Assembly (NCBI RefSeq): GCF_047785965.1 | Contig: NZ_JBLOBF010000010.1 | Span: 1-46,365 of the forward strand | DNA from: Caldisericum exile_A | GTDB taxonomy: Bacteria > Caldisericota > Caldisericia > Caldisericales > Caldisericaceae | Length of the DNA stretch: 46,365 nucleotides | Direction: 5' to 3' | Shown: positions 8,778 through 17,035 of the stretch, one piece after another | How positions within the stretch are numbered: position 1 is the first letter of the stretch | Layout: each line of letters begins with the position of its first letter | Translations under genes and position numbers: made by a program | Notes under the pieces: model-generated | The model's database searches: none | Seen by the model: only the letters and a program-made list of their open reading frames with translations | What the model was told of the DNA's origin: nothing

Positions 8778-9435
8778 AATTTCAGAGATAATTCGATCAA
8801 AAAGGAAAACAATTGCACTCATCATAAGTGATAATGCTAAACTTATCGTTAAAGCACCAGATAAAACATCTATTGAAGAAATTTATGAGGTTGTTAAGAG
8901 GCATAGAAGATGGATTAAAAAGCATATTGAGTTTGTTAAAGGTCTTCCAAAAGATAAGGAAAAACAATTTACTGAGGGAGAGAGTTTTCTACTTCTTGGA
9001 AAAGCATACAGTCTCTTTCTTTCAAGAGATAGCGAAACTCCTCTTAAATTTGATAATGGTTTTTATCTTGATGAAAGATATAGAGAAAAGGCAAGGGAAC
9101 TTTTTATTGATTTTTACAAGAAAACTGCAAAGGCTATCATTAGCGAAAGAGTGGATTATTATTCTAAGCTTACAGGAATAGAATATAAGGGAATTAAAAT
9201 AACAAGCGCAAAAAAGAGATGGGGCAGTTGCTCAAGAAATAACAACTTGAGTTTTACTTATAATTTGATTATGGCGCCTCTTTCAGTTATTGATTATGTT
9301 GTGGTGCACGAGTTGTGTCATGTTTTAGAGCATAATCATTCAAAAAATTTTTGGGATAAAGTGAAAACAATAAAACCAGATTATGAAGATGCAAAGAAGT
9401 GGTTAAAAGAAAAGGGACATTTGCTTTATATTTGA
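8764..9435 (+). CDS. YgjP-like zinc metallopeptidase (DUF45)
   Basis: A 223-residue protein of the YgjP/M48-like DUF45 family. The zinc motif is VVVHELCHVLEHNHSKNFW, with HExxH and a third His downstream, and the conserved KKRWGSCSRNNNLSFTYNL precedes it. The N-terminal IIRSKRKTIALII is the family's usual opening. Starts at TTG 8728, ATG 8749 and ATG 8764 are possible. I prefer 8764 because the family usually begins just there and because this ATG lies inside the end of the upstream short frame, which would give coupled translation. Members are often found beside type I restriction genes, in keeping with the scraps around it. The in vivo substrate is unknown. Confidence 0.85.
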   Translation: MEDFKISEIIRSKRKTIALIISDNAKLIVKAPDKTSIEEIYEVVKRHRRWIKKHIEFVKGLPKDKEKQFTEGESFLLLGKAYSLFLSRDSETPLKFDNGFYLDERYREKARELFIDFYKKTAKAIISERVDYYSKLTGIEYKGIKITSAKKRWGSCSRNNNLSFTYNLIMAPLSVIDYVVVHELCHVLEHNHSKNFWDKVKTIKPDYEDAKKWLKEKGHLLYI

Positions 9436-9444
9436 GGTGATGAG

Positions 9445-9677
9445 ATGGATCTAAATTCCTATGAGTCTGCTATCGAATTTCTCTTAAGGAACCGGCTTTA
9501 TCCTGTGAAGAAGAATTGAAAAACAAGCCAATATCATCCATCTCATGAAACTGAACCATCAGAAGACTTGCTTTTAACAAGAGATTAATCGAAGCGCTCA
9601 ATATTATAAATATCAAAGTGCTTGATCACATTATCCTCGGCAAGAATTTTGAGGAAAATTTTAGCCTTTGTAAATAA
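9445..9677 (+). pseudogene. radC: Short ORF scrap and RadC C-terminal remnant
   Basis: A 24-codon frame (MDLNSYESAIEFLLRNRLYP) follows the metallopeptidase and ends at 9519. From about 9529 the frame reads HPSHETEPSEDLLLTR, and after a shift RLIEALNIINIKVLDHIILG plus KNFEENFSLCK. This is the JAMM motif (HPSx7Sx2D) and C-terminal end of RadC, with the N-terminal two thirds missing and a frameshift in the middle. RadC genes frequently travel with mobile or defence islands. The remnant cannot make a working protein. Confidence 0.65.
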
Positions 9678-9696
9678 CGGCCTTATATAGACATTA

Positions 9697-10149
9697 CTAC
9701 ATTAGGGGTTTTATTATTTCTCTCGAAATTATCTTTGTGGTGTAAGAGTAGGGTTTTACATATCTATCTGCTAATCTTACAATAAAAATTCCAATTGAAA
9801 GAGATACAAGCGTTGTGATGAAAATTGTAAAGTCTTTCAAATTCGAAATTTTAATGTTATATCCAAATTCTAAAATTGAACCTATAACAGCGCCTACAAC
9901 AATGAATATCATTGGTATGCCATAAACTATAAATAATCCTCTATTTAAGTCTTTTTCGCTAAATTCAAACTCTACATAATCACCTATTTTTGCGTCAATT
10001 GTGTTTTTTACCCAGACTGTCTGCCCTTCTTTTAAAGAGTTATTTGAGCACTCATTCTTTAAAGCACAAGAGGAACATTGGGATTCTCTTGGTGCGACAA
10101 CCTCTATATATTCGCCATGGATTGCTTTAACTGTTCCTGTTCCCTTCAT
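9697..10149 (-). CDS. RseC-family membrane protein
   Basis: A 150-residue protein of the SoxR-reducing/RseC family. The N-terminal half is soluble with a cysteine cluster, ESQCSSCALKNECSNN (about residues 24-38), that may bind a metal or Fe-S centre. Two membrane helices follow (about 75-95 and 105-125). The longer frame opens at 10251, but ATG 10149 has AAGGAG seven bases upstream and starts with MKGTGTVKAIHGEYIEVV, the usual family opening, so I use it. It is the last gene of a run with moaD and moaE. RseC proteins are linked to Rnf complexes or thiamine and redox maturation; which applies here is not visible. Confidence 0.8.
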   Translation of the reverse strand: MKGTGTVKAIHGEYIEVVAPRESQCSSCALKNECSNNSLKEGQTVWVKNTIDAKIGDYVEFEFSEKDLNRGLFIVYGIPMIFIVVGAVIGSILEFGYNIKISNLKDFTIFITTLVSLSIGIFIVRLADRYVKPYSYTTKIISREIIKPLM

Positions 10150-10522
10150 ATTTAATCTCCTTCCAAATTGGTACAGATTTTTTAACTTCTTCAATAATCC
10201 ATTTTGTAATTTCAAATCCCTCTTCTCTATGTCTTGAAGAAACACCAACATATAGAGAGGTTTCCTTTAAGGGAATATCGCCAAGTCTATGAACAATGAT
10301 GACATCAAGAATACCATCTCTTTTTAAAGCCTCTTCCTCGATTTTTTTAAGTTCTTGAATTGCCATCTCTTCATATGCAGTGTATTCAATTGAAGAAACA
10401 TCGCCGTCTTCGAAACCTTTTCGTGGCTCTCCAAGAAAAACAACAATACTTCCTCCTTCTTCGTTTCTTAAAAGTTCAGTAAGTTCAGATTCATTAATCT
10501 TACCCTTAGTTAGTTTTACCAT
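10127..10522 (-). CDS. moaE: Molybdopterin synthase catalytic subunit
   Basis: MoaE, 131 residues, converts precursor Z (cPMP) to molybdopterin with sulfur carried on the MoaD thiocarboxylate. Visible family segments are GSIVVFLGEPR near the N-terminus, HRLGDIPLKETSLYVGVSSRHR in the middle (given here as a span with HR at both ends) and the C-terminal VPIWKEIKYEG, which holds the catalytic lysines. It starts at the base where moaD stops and overlaps the rseC-like gene by 23 bases, so the three form one operon. No molybdoenzyme is in view. Confidence 0.92.
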   Translation of the reverse strand: MVKLTKGKINESELTELLRNEEGGSIVVFLGEPRKGFEDGDVSSIEYTAYEEMAIQELKKIEEEALKRDGILDVIIVHRLGDIPLKETSLYVGVSSRHREEGFEITKWIIEEVKKSVPIWKEIKYEGNRNS

Positions 10523-10758
10523 TATCCGCCTCCAACAGGTGGAATAACCGCAACTTCCTCATCACCTTTAAGTTCATAGTTAAGTGTTTTGTATTCTTTA
10601 TTTACCGCAAAGGCGCAGGTATCCAGAAGATAAGAGATCTGAGGTAAACTCTCTTTGAGTACATCTTTAAGCATGCCTAAAGAACCCCTAAACTCTAATT
10701 CAATTGCATCTTTTCCAGAAACTCTTTTTACTTCTCCAAATAAAAGCACCTTAATCAT
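10522..10758 (-). CDS. moaD: Molybdopterin synthase sulfur carrier subunit
   Basis: MoaD, 78 residues, a ubiquitin-fold protein of the ThiS/MoaD family. The C-terminus AVIPPVGGG carries the diglycine whose carboxylate is adenylated and thiolated before sulfur transfer by MoaE. The stop overlaps the moaE start by one base. The ATG at 10758 is the first gene start of this minus-strand operon. Confidence 0.92.
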   Translation of the reverse strand: MIKVLLFGEVKRVSGKDAIELEFRGSLGMLKDVLKESLPQISYLLDTCAFAVNKEYKTLNYELKGDEEVAVIPPVGGG

Positions 10759-11429
10759 ACATATATTATAACTAAAAAAGTAATAGTTGCGAATAAGTGA
10801 TTAGAATATTCTTAAGAGTTAAAGGTAACCTTTTATCTTTTGTATAAGTTTTTTGAAAAGGGATTGCTTTGTTATATAGTTTAAATTTGTGTCTTACTTT
10901 GTGATGAAATGCATTCTTTTGATTAATTCAAGGATGGTTTTTTCACTCTTACAAAACAATAAGTTTGTTTAAGAAGAAAGAATCCTTATAAATCAAATAA
11001 TCTCTTATGTGTTTAGCTCAGGGAAAGCTTTTTCCCTATCTTAATGTGGCATTTTTGTCAAATACCCTTCACTTGGTAGATGCCCTCTACTTTAACCTTA
11101 TAAGGCAAAATTATTATTTGGAAGAGTATTGATGGAACATCCTAAAACTTTTCTTTCAATACGTTAAGCATGCATAGTTACATTAATAAATGTTATTTAG
11201 AGTTTAAATAGTATAGGAGTTGAAAGAACATTATATATTATGAACGTAGAATCTTTAGCGAACTCAATATAAAGCTGATACGCAAAAGCAGATCGGATTT
11301 TTTATTTCTATCCCTTTTACAGCAAGACTCTCAAAAGAAATCTTTCTTAGGCGTAGGAATACGAATACTTATCAATTTATACAAACTTCTTTGTGTAAAA
11401 TGGAAATAATATCAAGTAGAGTAAGTAAT
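10759..11429. other. Non-coding stretch before an IS remnant
   Basis: About 670 AT-rich bases without a gene. The moaD promoter must lie at its left end. A small stem-loop (AGGGAAA, GCTT, TTTCCCT) is at 11020-11037. Short coding-like scraps towards the right may be decayed transposase but are too broken to assign. Confidence 0.4.
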
Positions 11430-11715
11430 GTGATTGTTGATACGAATTTAAAAAACATGTTTAAAGAAAGGGTTCTAAGAGTAGAATCTAATTATTTTAT
11501 TCATTGTGTTAGTTCTTTATGTTGTACTGGATAGAATAATGGTTAGCAAAGGATTATACAAAGAGCAGTCTCTATCCAATATCATATATGAACTGAAGAA
11601 ACTTAAAGTTGCTGAGACAAACAACGGCAAGAAGTTCTTAACAGAAATGTCAAAAACAAAAAACCATTTACAAGGAATTTGATGTCCCACTTCCAGAGAT
11701 AACATAGTTATATAG
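11430..11715 (+). pseudogene. Transposase C-terminal remnant (IS1634/IS4-like)
   Basis: Frames in this stretch give VIVDTNLKNMFKERVL, then after shifts VLDRIMVSKGLYKEQSLSNI and ETNNGKKFLTEMSKTKN, with trailing DNA encoding FDVPLPEIT. The pieces match the C-terminal end of the second remnant at 35041-35315. The layout (a YK-R..VE-FD catalytic Glu segment, then NGKKFLTE) is that of IS1634-type DDE transposases. The last 100 bases recur nearly identically at 24021-24122 (inverted) and 35212-35314. Confidence 0.6.
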
Positions 11716-11721
11716 AGTATA

Positions 11722-11850
11722 TTTTACCTACCTAAAATTTTCGATTTTCTAAAAATTTTAAAAAATTTTTCAAAAACCCCTTGACTTAAAAAAAAATGAC
11801 TATCATTTTATAGAAGTATAAAAAAGGAAAAGCATAAAAGGAGATTTAAT
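11722..11850 (+). promoter_or_regulatory. Promoter/operator cassette, copy 1
   Basis: This 129-base leader is repeated with few changes at 16906-17035 and 35330-35448. It contains TTGACT (11781-11786) as a -35 candidate and a perfect 17-base palindrome AAAATGACTATCATTTT (11793-11809) where the spacer and -10 should be, then AAAAGGAGAT as ribosome binding site. The palindrome core AATGACTATCATT resembles the Fur core AATGATAATCATT, so control by a Fur-type metal or peroxide sensor is a reasonable guess. The exact -10 is unclear. Confidence 0.6.
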
Positions 11851-12045
11851 ATGGGACTTACTGAAGTAGGAATACCAGAAAAGTCCGCAGTGTCAATTAA
11901 GAATACAAGAATCTTAAGCATTACATTCCCAAACATCTTTGATGTTGCAACCAAGCGCAACTTTATCAAAGCATCCTGTTTAGTAAGCCATGGCTTAAAT
12001 TTCTTAAAGAAAGGAGATGAAAAACATGGAAGTATTGGTAGATAA
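11851..12045 (+). CDS. 64-residue relic of a radical SAM N-terminus
   Basis: The frame opens MGLTEVGIPEKSAVS, the same as the intact radical SAM gene at 35449, but where that protein has DITNKCNFRCLHC this one reads DVATKRNFIKASC, so the Fe-S-binding cysteines are lost. It then runs out of homology and ends near the next gene. A copy with about ten base changes in 162 is at 17036-17197. Either it is a decayed 5' end carried along with the promoter cassette, or a short leader ORF retained for translation of the following peptide gene, whose ribosome binding site (AAAGGAGATG) lies inside it. Its last 20 codons overlap that gene in another frame. Confidence 0.45.
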   Translation: MGLTEVGIPEKSAVSIKNTRILSITFPNIFDVATKRNFIKASCLVSHGLNFLKKGDEKHGSIGR

Positions 12046-12103
12046 AAATCCCGCGGAAGAAGCCAGATGTGGGGTGTGTATTAGTGGTAACAACGTAGAG
12101 TAA
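12026..12103 (+). CDS. Putative RiPP precursor peptide with CxxC core
   Basis: A 25-residue peptide beginning MEVLVDKNPAEE and ending ARCGVCISGNNVE. The ATG has AAAGGAGATG nine bases upstream. It is too short for automatic gene callers, but it lies just before a radical SAM/SPASM enzyme and an ABC exporter, the standard order for a ribosomally made, radical SAM-modified peptide. An acidic, charged leader-like half and a small C-terminal half with two Cys spaced CGVC suggest thioether (sactipeptide or ranthipeptide) or other C-S chemistry, as the neighbouring enzyme has a SPASM domain. No other copy is seen in the window. Confidence 0.6.
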   Translation: MEVLVDKNPAEEARCGVCISGNNVE

Positions 12104-12113
12104 GTTTATTTTT

Positions 12114-12150
12114 GCCATATATGCAGGGAATTTATCCCTGCATATATGGC
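12114..12150 (+). promoter_or_regulatory. 16-bp stem-loop between peptide and radical SAM genes
   Basis: A perfect inverted repeat: GCCATATATGCAGGGA (12114-12129), loop ATTTA, and its complement to 12150. It lies 11 bases after the peptide stop and just before the ribosome binding site of the maturase. There is no T tract after it, so it is more likely an mRNA-stabilising or partial-termination element that lets the peptide be made in excess of its enzyme. Confidence 0.8.
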
Positions 12151-12164
12151 TTCAAGGAAGGAGG

Positions 12165-13508
12165 ATGAGTTTGTTCATGCTTAAAAAATCTCGATTAGTT
12201 AAAAGGATTTCCTATAATGAAGAAAAGGACATACTGTTGTCCAATCTAACTGGTGATTTAGTTTTGGTTAATAAGAATGTAAGTAGTTTGCTTGATAAGT
12301 TCGAAAATCCTCAAAATGAGTATAATTTTACCGGAAAAGAAAGGGATATAATAGAAAAATTAAAAAATGTTGGATGCCTAGTAGATAGTGAAATAGACGA
12401 AATGGAACTGCTAAGGAAACAATTTGAGTTTTACAGAAAAAATAGTAAATCAGGATACGCCTTTTTTGTCACTACTTCCTGTAATTTTAATTGTAAATAT
12501 TGTTATCAGGAAAAGAATAATCTTTCGATGTCAGAAGAGATGGCATTTAAAATTGTTGAGTTTATAAGTAGTTCATTAGTTACATCCAACGAAGACAGTG
12601 TAATGGTCGAATTTACAGGAGGAGAACCTCTTTTGCAATTTCCACTTATAGAAAAGATTATTAATAGACTTGAAAAACTCTCAAAAGAGAAGATATTTAA
12701 TATAGGATTGGCAACAAACGGGTCTTTATTATCAAAAGAAGTCTGTAGTTATTTAGGCTCACACAATTGGGCATGGGTACAAGTAACACTTGATGGACCA
12801 GAAGATATTCACAATACGCTACGTCCTTATTCTAACGGAAAAGGTAGTTTTAAAGATGTAAAGGAAGGTATATCTAATGCCTTAGGCTTTTGCCGGAAAA
12901 TCGTAATAAGAACAAATATTGATAAAACTAACGAAAGTTATGTTACAACATTGTGGCAATCTCTAAAAGATGAGGGCTTTTGCAGGGAGAATGTATATCT
13001 TTCTCCTATGCTTACAGGAGCGCCTCTTCAATCTTCTAAGAACAGAAAACAAGTTTGTTACACACCGGATATGGGTAGTGAAAAACTCACTAGATATATA
13101 GACCTAGCTCACAAACTGGGATTTAAAACAACATATTACATTCCTCGTTTTATGTACTGCGGAATTTTGATGACAAGAAATAATTTGATGTTTTACCCTG
13201 ATGGGAGTATTTTTACATGCTGGTATGCAACCAGTGGGTTAAAAGGGGAACTTATGATAGGTAATATTAATAATAATCCTATATTTAATGAAAACAAAGA
13301 GAAATTAGATCGTTGGAATGTGCTGGATTATGAGAAATGTAGAACATGTGATATTGTTAGTTTTTGTGGCGGCGGATGTATCGCAAATGCTTTAGCAAAT
13401 GGAAAGGATAACTTAGAGCCAGAATGCCCGCCTTATGCTTATAGGTTTGAGGAATATATAAGAGGATATGTGAAATACAAAATGCTTGGAGGCAACAAAA
13501 ATGGATGA
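12165..13508 (+). CDS. Radical SAM/SPASM peptide-modifying enzyme
   Basis: A protein of about 447 residues. The radical SAM motif is TTSCNFNCKYCYQ with Cys106, 110 and 113, followed by FTGGEPLLQF and the SAM-binding region. The C-terminal SPASM segment has KCRTCDIVSFCGGGCIANA (Cys392, 395, 401, 405) and Cys421, for auxiliary Fe-S clusters. The N-terminal 95 residues look like the leader-recognition region seen in such maturases (VLVNKNVSSLLDKF). ATG 12165 touches the AAGGAGG site directly, so TTG 12171 or ATG 12177 may be the true start. It would modify the 25-residue peptide upstream. The ABC genes downstream overlap it by 8 bases. Reading frame intact, unlike the two related loci further on. 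Confidence 0.85.
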   Translation: MSLFMLKKSRLVKRISYNEEKDILLSNLTGDLVLVNKNVSSLLDKFENPQNEYNFTGKERDIIEKLKNVGCLVDSEIDEMELLRKQFEFYRKNSKSGYAFFVTTSCNFNCKYCYQEKNNLSMSEEMAFKIVEFISSSLVTSNEDSVMVEFTGGEPLLQFPLIEKIINRLEKLSKEKIFNIGLATNGSLLSKEVCSYLGSHNWAWVQVTLDGPEDIHNTLRPYSNGKGSFKDVKEGISNALGFCRKIVIRTNIDKTNESYVTTLWQSLKDEGFCRENVYLSPMLTGAPLQSSKNRKQVCYTPDMGSEKLTRYIDLAHKLGFKTTYYIPRFMYCGILMTRNNLMFYPDGSIFTCWYATSGLKGELMIGNINNNPIFNENKEKLDRWNVLDYEKCRTCDIVSFCGGGCIANALANGKDNLEPECPPYAYRFEEYIRGYVKYKMLGGNKNG

Positions 13509-14403
13509 AACTTCTCCTGCGGTTTTTGTAAGTAATTTATCAAAGGTATATTCAGACGGTACAAAAGCACTAGATTCTGTATCGTTTACCATTGATGATG
13601 GAGTAACATGTATAGTAGGACCAAATGGAGCAGGTAAAACAACCTTAGTAAAAATAATAGCTACTCAACTAAAGCATACATCCGGTACAGTTGAAGTCTT
13701 AGGTTACGATATCGAAAAGGAAAAAGACGAAATAAAGAAGAGAATCGCAGTGGTTCCACAAGAAGGTTTACCAGTAAACGAACTGACACCTTTTGAGCAT
13801 GTTTATTACTATCTATTGGCAAGAGGTGTGGATAAAGAAAATGCATATAAAAATACAGAATACATTTTGAAGACTCTTGATTTATGGAAGATAAAGGATA
13901 AAGTTGCCTTAAATCTTTCAGGCGGCCTAAAAAGAAGGGTTTTGATAGCTATGGCGTTAGCTACCAAAGCAGATCTTATTCTTCTGGATGAACCGACCGT
14001 CGGTTTGGACCCTATTTCGAGAAAAGAAACCTGGGATTTTATAGCAAATATCGGAAAAGAAGGAACAAAAACAGTTATAACCACACATTATATGGAAGAA
14101 GCAGAAGCATTGGCAAAGGAAGTAATAATAATAAATAAGGGTAAAATAATTGACAAGGGTAGCCCTCAAGCACTCAAAAGAAACTTGCGATTTGACAAGA
14201 AAATAGCTGTTGGAAAAAACGTTGAAAGAAACTTCTTGGAGCGTTTTGGAAAAATAGTCTCTTATGGGAACGTTTGGTTCCTCTATCCGGATAACTTAAA
14301 TTTTACTATTAACGAACTTTTAAGTAAAAACATCAGCGTCCAAATTTTGCCGACATCACTTGAAGATGTTTTTATAGAGGTGATAGCAAATGAAAAGAAA
14401 TAA
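13501..14403 (+). CDS. ABC transporter ATP-binding protein
   Basis: A 300-residue ATPase of the ABC-2/DrrA class. Walker A is GPNGAGKTT (about residue 43), the signature LNLSGGLKRRV about 140, Walker B ADLILLDEPTVGLDP about 160, and the H-loop TTHYMEEAEALAKE about 195. The C-terminal extension ends ...SLEDVFIEVIA, as in drug and bacteriocin exporters. ATG 13501 has GGAGG eight bases upstream and overlaps the radical SAM stop. The longer in-frame ATG at 13486 lacks such a site. It pairs with the permease that overlaps its end and probably exports the modified peptide or gives self-immunity. Confidence 0.9.
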   Translation: MDETSPAVFVSNLSKVYSDGTKALDSVSFTIDDGVTCIVGPNGAGKTTLVKIIATQLKHTSGTVEVLGYDIEKEKDEIKKRIAVVPQEGLPVNELTPFEHVYYYLLARGVDKENAYKNTEYILKTLDLWKIKDKVALNLSGGLKRRVLIAMALATKADLILLDEPTVGLDPISRKETWDFIANIGKEGTKTVITTHYMEEAEALAKEVIIINKGKIIDKGSPQALKRNLRFDKKIAVGKNVERNFLERFGKIVSYGNVWFLYPDNLNFTINELLSKNISVQILPTSLEDVFIEVIANEKK

Positions 14404-15136
14404 ATTTAGGCAACTGTATGGGATAGTAGCAATTTATGCGATACCTCTTATTAAAAGAAATCCAATCTGGATGATTACCTCTCTAATTATACCCTTTTCT
14501 TTTGTTGTAATGTTCTATTTTGTCGGAGGTAAAAATTTAAGTGTCCAAGCTCCAGTTGGTGCTTTGACCATTTTATCTTTTAATGCAGGACTTGTGAACC
14601 TTCCACAATACCTTGTTATGAGTAAGTTTCGTAAATTCCATTACTATTTCATCTCTGCGCCTATCTCTGCAATACTGTATAATTTGGGTATTGCTATTGC
14701 AATGCTTATCCCCACAATACCTGGATTAATTATAATGTTACTTTTATGTTATATTTTAAGAGCAAAATTCTCAATCTTGGGGATTGGAGCCCTTATCCTA
14801 ACAATTTTATTAACATGGGCAATTGGCAGTTTGTTTGGTTTCCTAATAGGTATGAGCTTCAATAGTCCTATGTACATAAGCGCGATTGCAAATACAGCAG
14901 GTCTTTTATTGGGGACTCTTCCTCCAGTCTATTATCCATTAAATTACGTATCTTTTGCTTGGAGAAATGTTTTGTTAATTATTCCTACTGTTAGTTCTGC
15001 ACATTTGATGAGGTGGGCATTGGGAACAATAAAAGTTTCGATAGCGGAAATAGTATTATCTTGCGTTATTCTATTAATTTATGTTTTTATATTCACTATC
15101 GTTGTACAGAGAAAGACACAGTGGATGGAGAGCTAA
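14390..15136 (+). CDS. ABC-2 type transporter permease
   Basis: A 248-residue membrane protein with six predicted helices (around residues 28-46, 55-70, 90-120, 130-155, 165-180, 220-242), the usual form of an ABC-2 permease. It begins inside the ATPase gene, with GAGGTGAT as ribosome binding site, so translation is coupled. It would form the channel with the ATPase upstream. It closes the plus-strand operon peptide-radical SAM-ATPase-permease and ends 4 bases inside the convergent gene. Confidence 0.85.
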   Translation: MKRNKFRQLYGIVAIYAIPLIKRNPIWMITSLIIPFSFVVMFYFVGGKNLSVQAPVGALTILSFNAGLVNLPQYLVMSKFRKFHYYFISAPISAILYNLGIAIAMLIPTIPGLIIMLLLCYILRAKFSILGIGALILTILLTWAIGSLFGFLIGMSFNSPMYISAIANTAGLLLGTLPPVYYPLNYVSFAWRNVLLIIPTVSSAHLMRWALGTIKVSIAEIVLSCVILLIYVFIFTIVVQRKTQWMES

Positions 15137-16545
15137 CCTCTGTATGGCAAAGAAGATTTATAAAGAATTACAGCATCATATAAGGTTGGAGAAATAAAAT
15201 AACCTGCCCTATCATAAAAGGTGTAGTCTCCTAAAGTTGTTATATCTATTAATATTGGCATTTCTTTAATACTTTTCATAAGAGTTTCCTCTATTGATCC
15301 TCTGGGAACGTTTATTTTTCTTACGGTATTGGCGTAAATTGATGTGTATATTTCGCCCTCGGTAGGTAGAATATCAATAGAATAAACTTGATTTGTATAG
15401 TTCTTAGCCAGATATTCGCCTAACTTTGAAAAAGAACAATCCCATGAGAACGTATATTTTGCAGTGTGCCAGTTACCAAAAACCCCTATTACCTTTTTTC
15501 TTTTCTTTTTCACCAATTGCGTATATGTCTCAACAAACCTTTCTTTTAAAAATTTCTCGCGAAGTTCATTAGAGCCATCTTTAAGGATTTGACTGCTTAA
15601 CCTATTATACTTAATAAGTTTCCATATTTCTTCGAAGTCTCTTTCATTTGTCTCCTTAATTATTTCTTCCTTATATTCTTCGAAAGTATTTTCTAATGTT
15701 TCCATTATCTTAATATTCATTTCCTTATTTTGCATCCAAAAAGGAGAGAGGCTTTTTAAAATTCTCGCTTTTAATTGAGCCCCGGATAATTTATTTACAT
15801 ATTTCTCAATTTGGTAGATTAAAGCGTAGTTAAAATGGTCTACATCAATGCTCCATATTCTAATCTGTTTATAAGAAGGCAAGATCGCATTAAATTCGTA
15901 AAGTCTTCTAAAAAAGTTTCCTTCGTCCCCGATAATTCTATAATATCGATAATCACCAGTTTGTAAGTATTTGTTATAAATCCGGGTAAAACTGTATGGA
16001 AATTCAACAAATAAGTCCCTATAACCAAATTTATTAAGATGTTTTATACATTCAATAAGAATATCGTAAGATTCTTGAGAGTGGTGTGCCCCTACTCCAA
16101 ATAAAATAATTGGATGACACTTTGTAACTTGTCCTAAAAAGTTATCAAACTCCTCACTATTAATTTTATAGCTATTAAATTTTGCATGTTGAATAAATAT
16201 TTTCCTTTTCTTCTCAAACTCTACAATGCAATTTTTGCCAAAATCCAACAGCCACAGTTTGTCTTTTCCTTTAGTAACTACCAACCAAGATTGATTCTTT
16301 TTAACAAGTAACAAGTATCCCTCATGATAATCAACTTTAGTTTTTACCTTATATTCCATGACACATATTGGATCTTCTACTTGTATTTCTTGAACTTTAA
16401 TTTCCTCAACTCGCCCTTCATTATTGAACAAATTTTCAATGAACTTTTCGCTTGGAAATACGGGCTTAAATACATATTGTAAAGCTTCAGAAAATTTTTC
16501 TTCATTATATAGTTCTACAAGTTTTTATATTGTGTCCTTAGGCAT
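15133..16545 (-). pseudogene. Erythromycin esterase/ChaN-like protein with early nonsense codon
   Basis: The open frame from TTG 16431 encodes 432 residues. ILFGVGAHHSQESYDILIEC, then LFVEFPYSFTRIYNKYLQTG and IGVFGNWHTAKYTF resemble the His/Glu motif regions of the erythromycin esterase (EreA) superfamily and its ChaN-like relatives. The match is by eye and moderate. Coding-like sequence (LVELYNEEKFSEALQYVFKP) continues in frame past the TTG up to a TAA at 16525-16527, and beyond it to ATG 16545, which opens MPKDTI. The gene thus seems to have a nonsense codon at position 7, unless translation restarts at TTG 16431. A TACAAT box lies about 8 bases before the ATG. It is convergent with the peptide operon and could give resistance to its product, but that is speculation. 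Confidence 0.5.
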
Positions 16546-16574
16546 CATATATTTTATTGTACCCTAAATTTAGA

Positions 16575-16900
16575 ATCAAGCAAATTTTTTATCGCTCTAA
16601 AAAATTAGAGTACTTTTTTGAAAAAATTTGCAAGTTTTTTTAGTGTAATTTTTCTGTCTTTGTATTTTATTATGCTTAATGTGATTCAAACGCATCACAG
16701 CAATCTTTATAAGTCTTTTTCTTATTTTTGGAATTTTTTCATCTTTTTTCATCACATCACTTCAGCAATATGACACCGCTTTATCACTTAACAGGTAGAA
16801 ACACTTTTTTGTGTGTGCCCAAATTTATTTCTCTGTAAACTTCGCTTTTCGTGAGCAGATTATTAAATAATTTGAATTTTTAGGTTAGGTTTTATGAAAG
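16575..16900. repeat. Dispersed non-coding repeat, copy 2
   Basis: Matches 3245-3590 in order, with shared blocks TTTTTTATC-CTCTAAAAAA, ACTTTTTTGAAAAAATT and TTCGTGAGCA. It has no open frame. It fills the gap between the esterase-like gene and the second promoter cassette. Confidence 0.5.
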
Positions 16901-16905
16901 CAACT

Positions 16906-17035
16906 TTTACCTACCTAAAATTTTCGATTTTCTAAAAATTTTAAAAAATTTTTCAAAAACCTCTTGACTTTAAAAAACAAATGACTATCATTTTATAGAA
17001 GTATAAAAAAGGAAAAGCATAAAAGGAGATTTAAT
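16906..17035 (+). promoter_or_regulatory. Promoter/operator cassette, copy 2
   Basis: The second copy of the leader at 11722-11850. TTGACT is at 16964-16969 and the palindrome AAATGACTATCATTT at 16979-16993, shortened by one base per arm because one outer base differs. The ribosome binding site AAAAGGAGAT is unchanged. Confidence 0.6.

Noticed and set aside
8828..9181. 117-residue frame inside the metallopeptidase gene
   Set aside because: Out-of-frame shadow of a gene with clear HExxH and family motifs.
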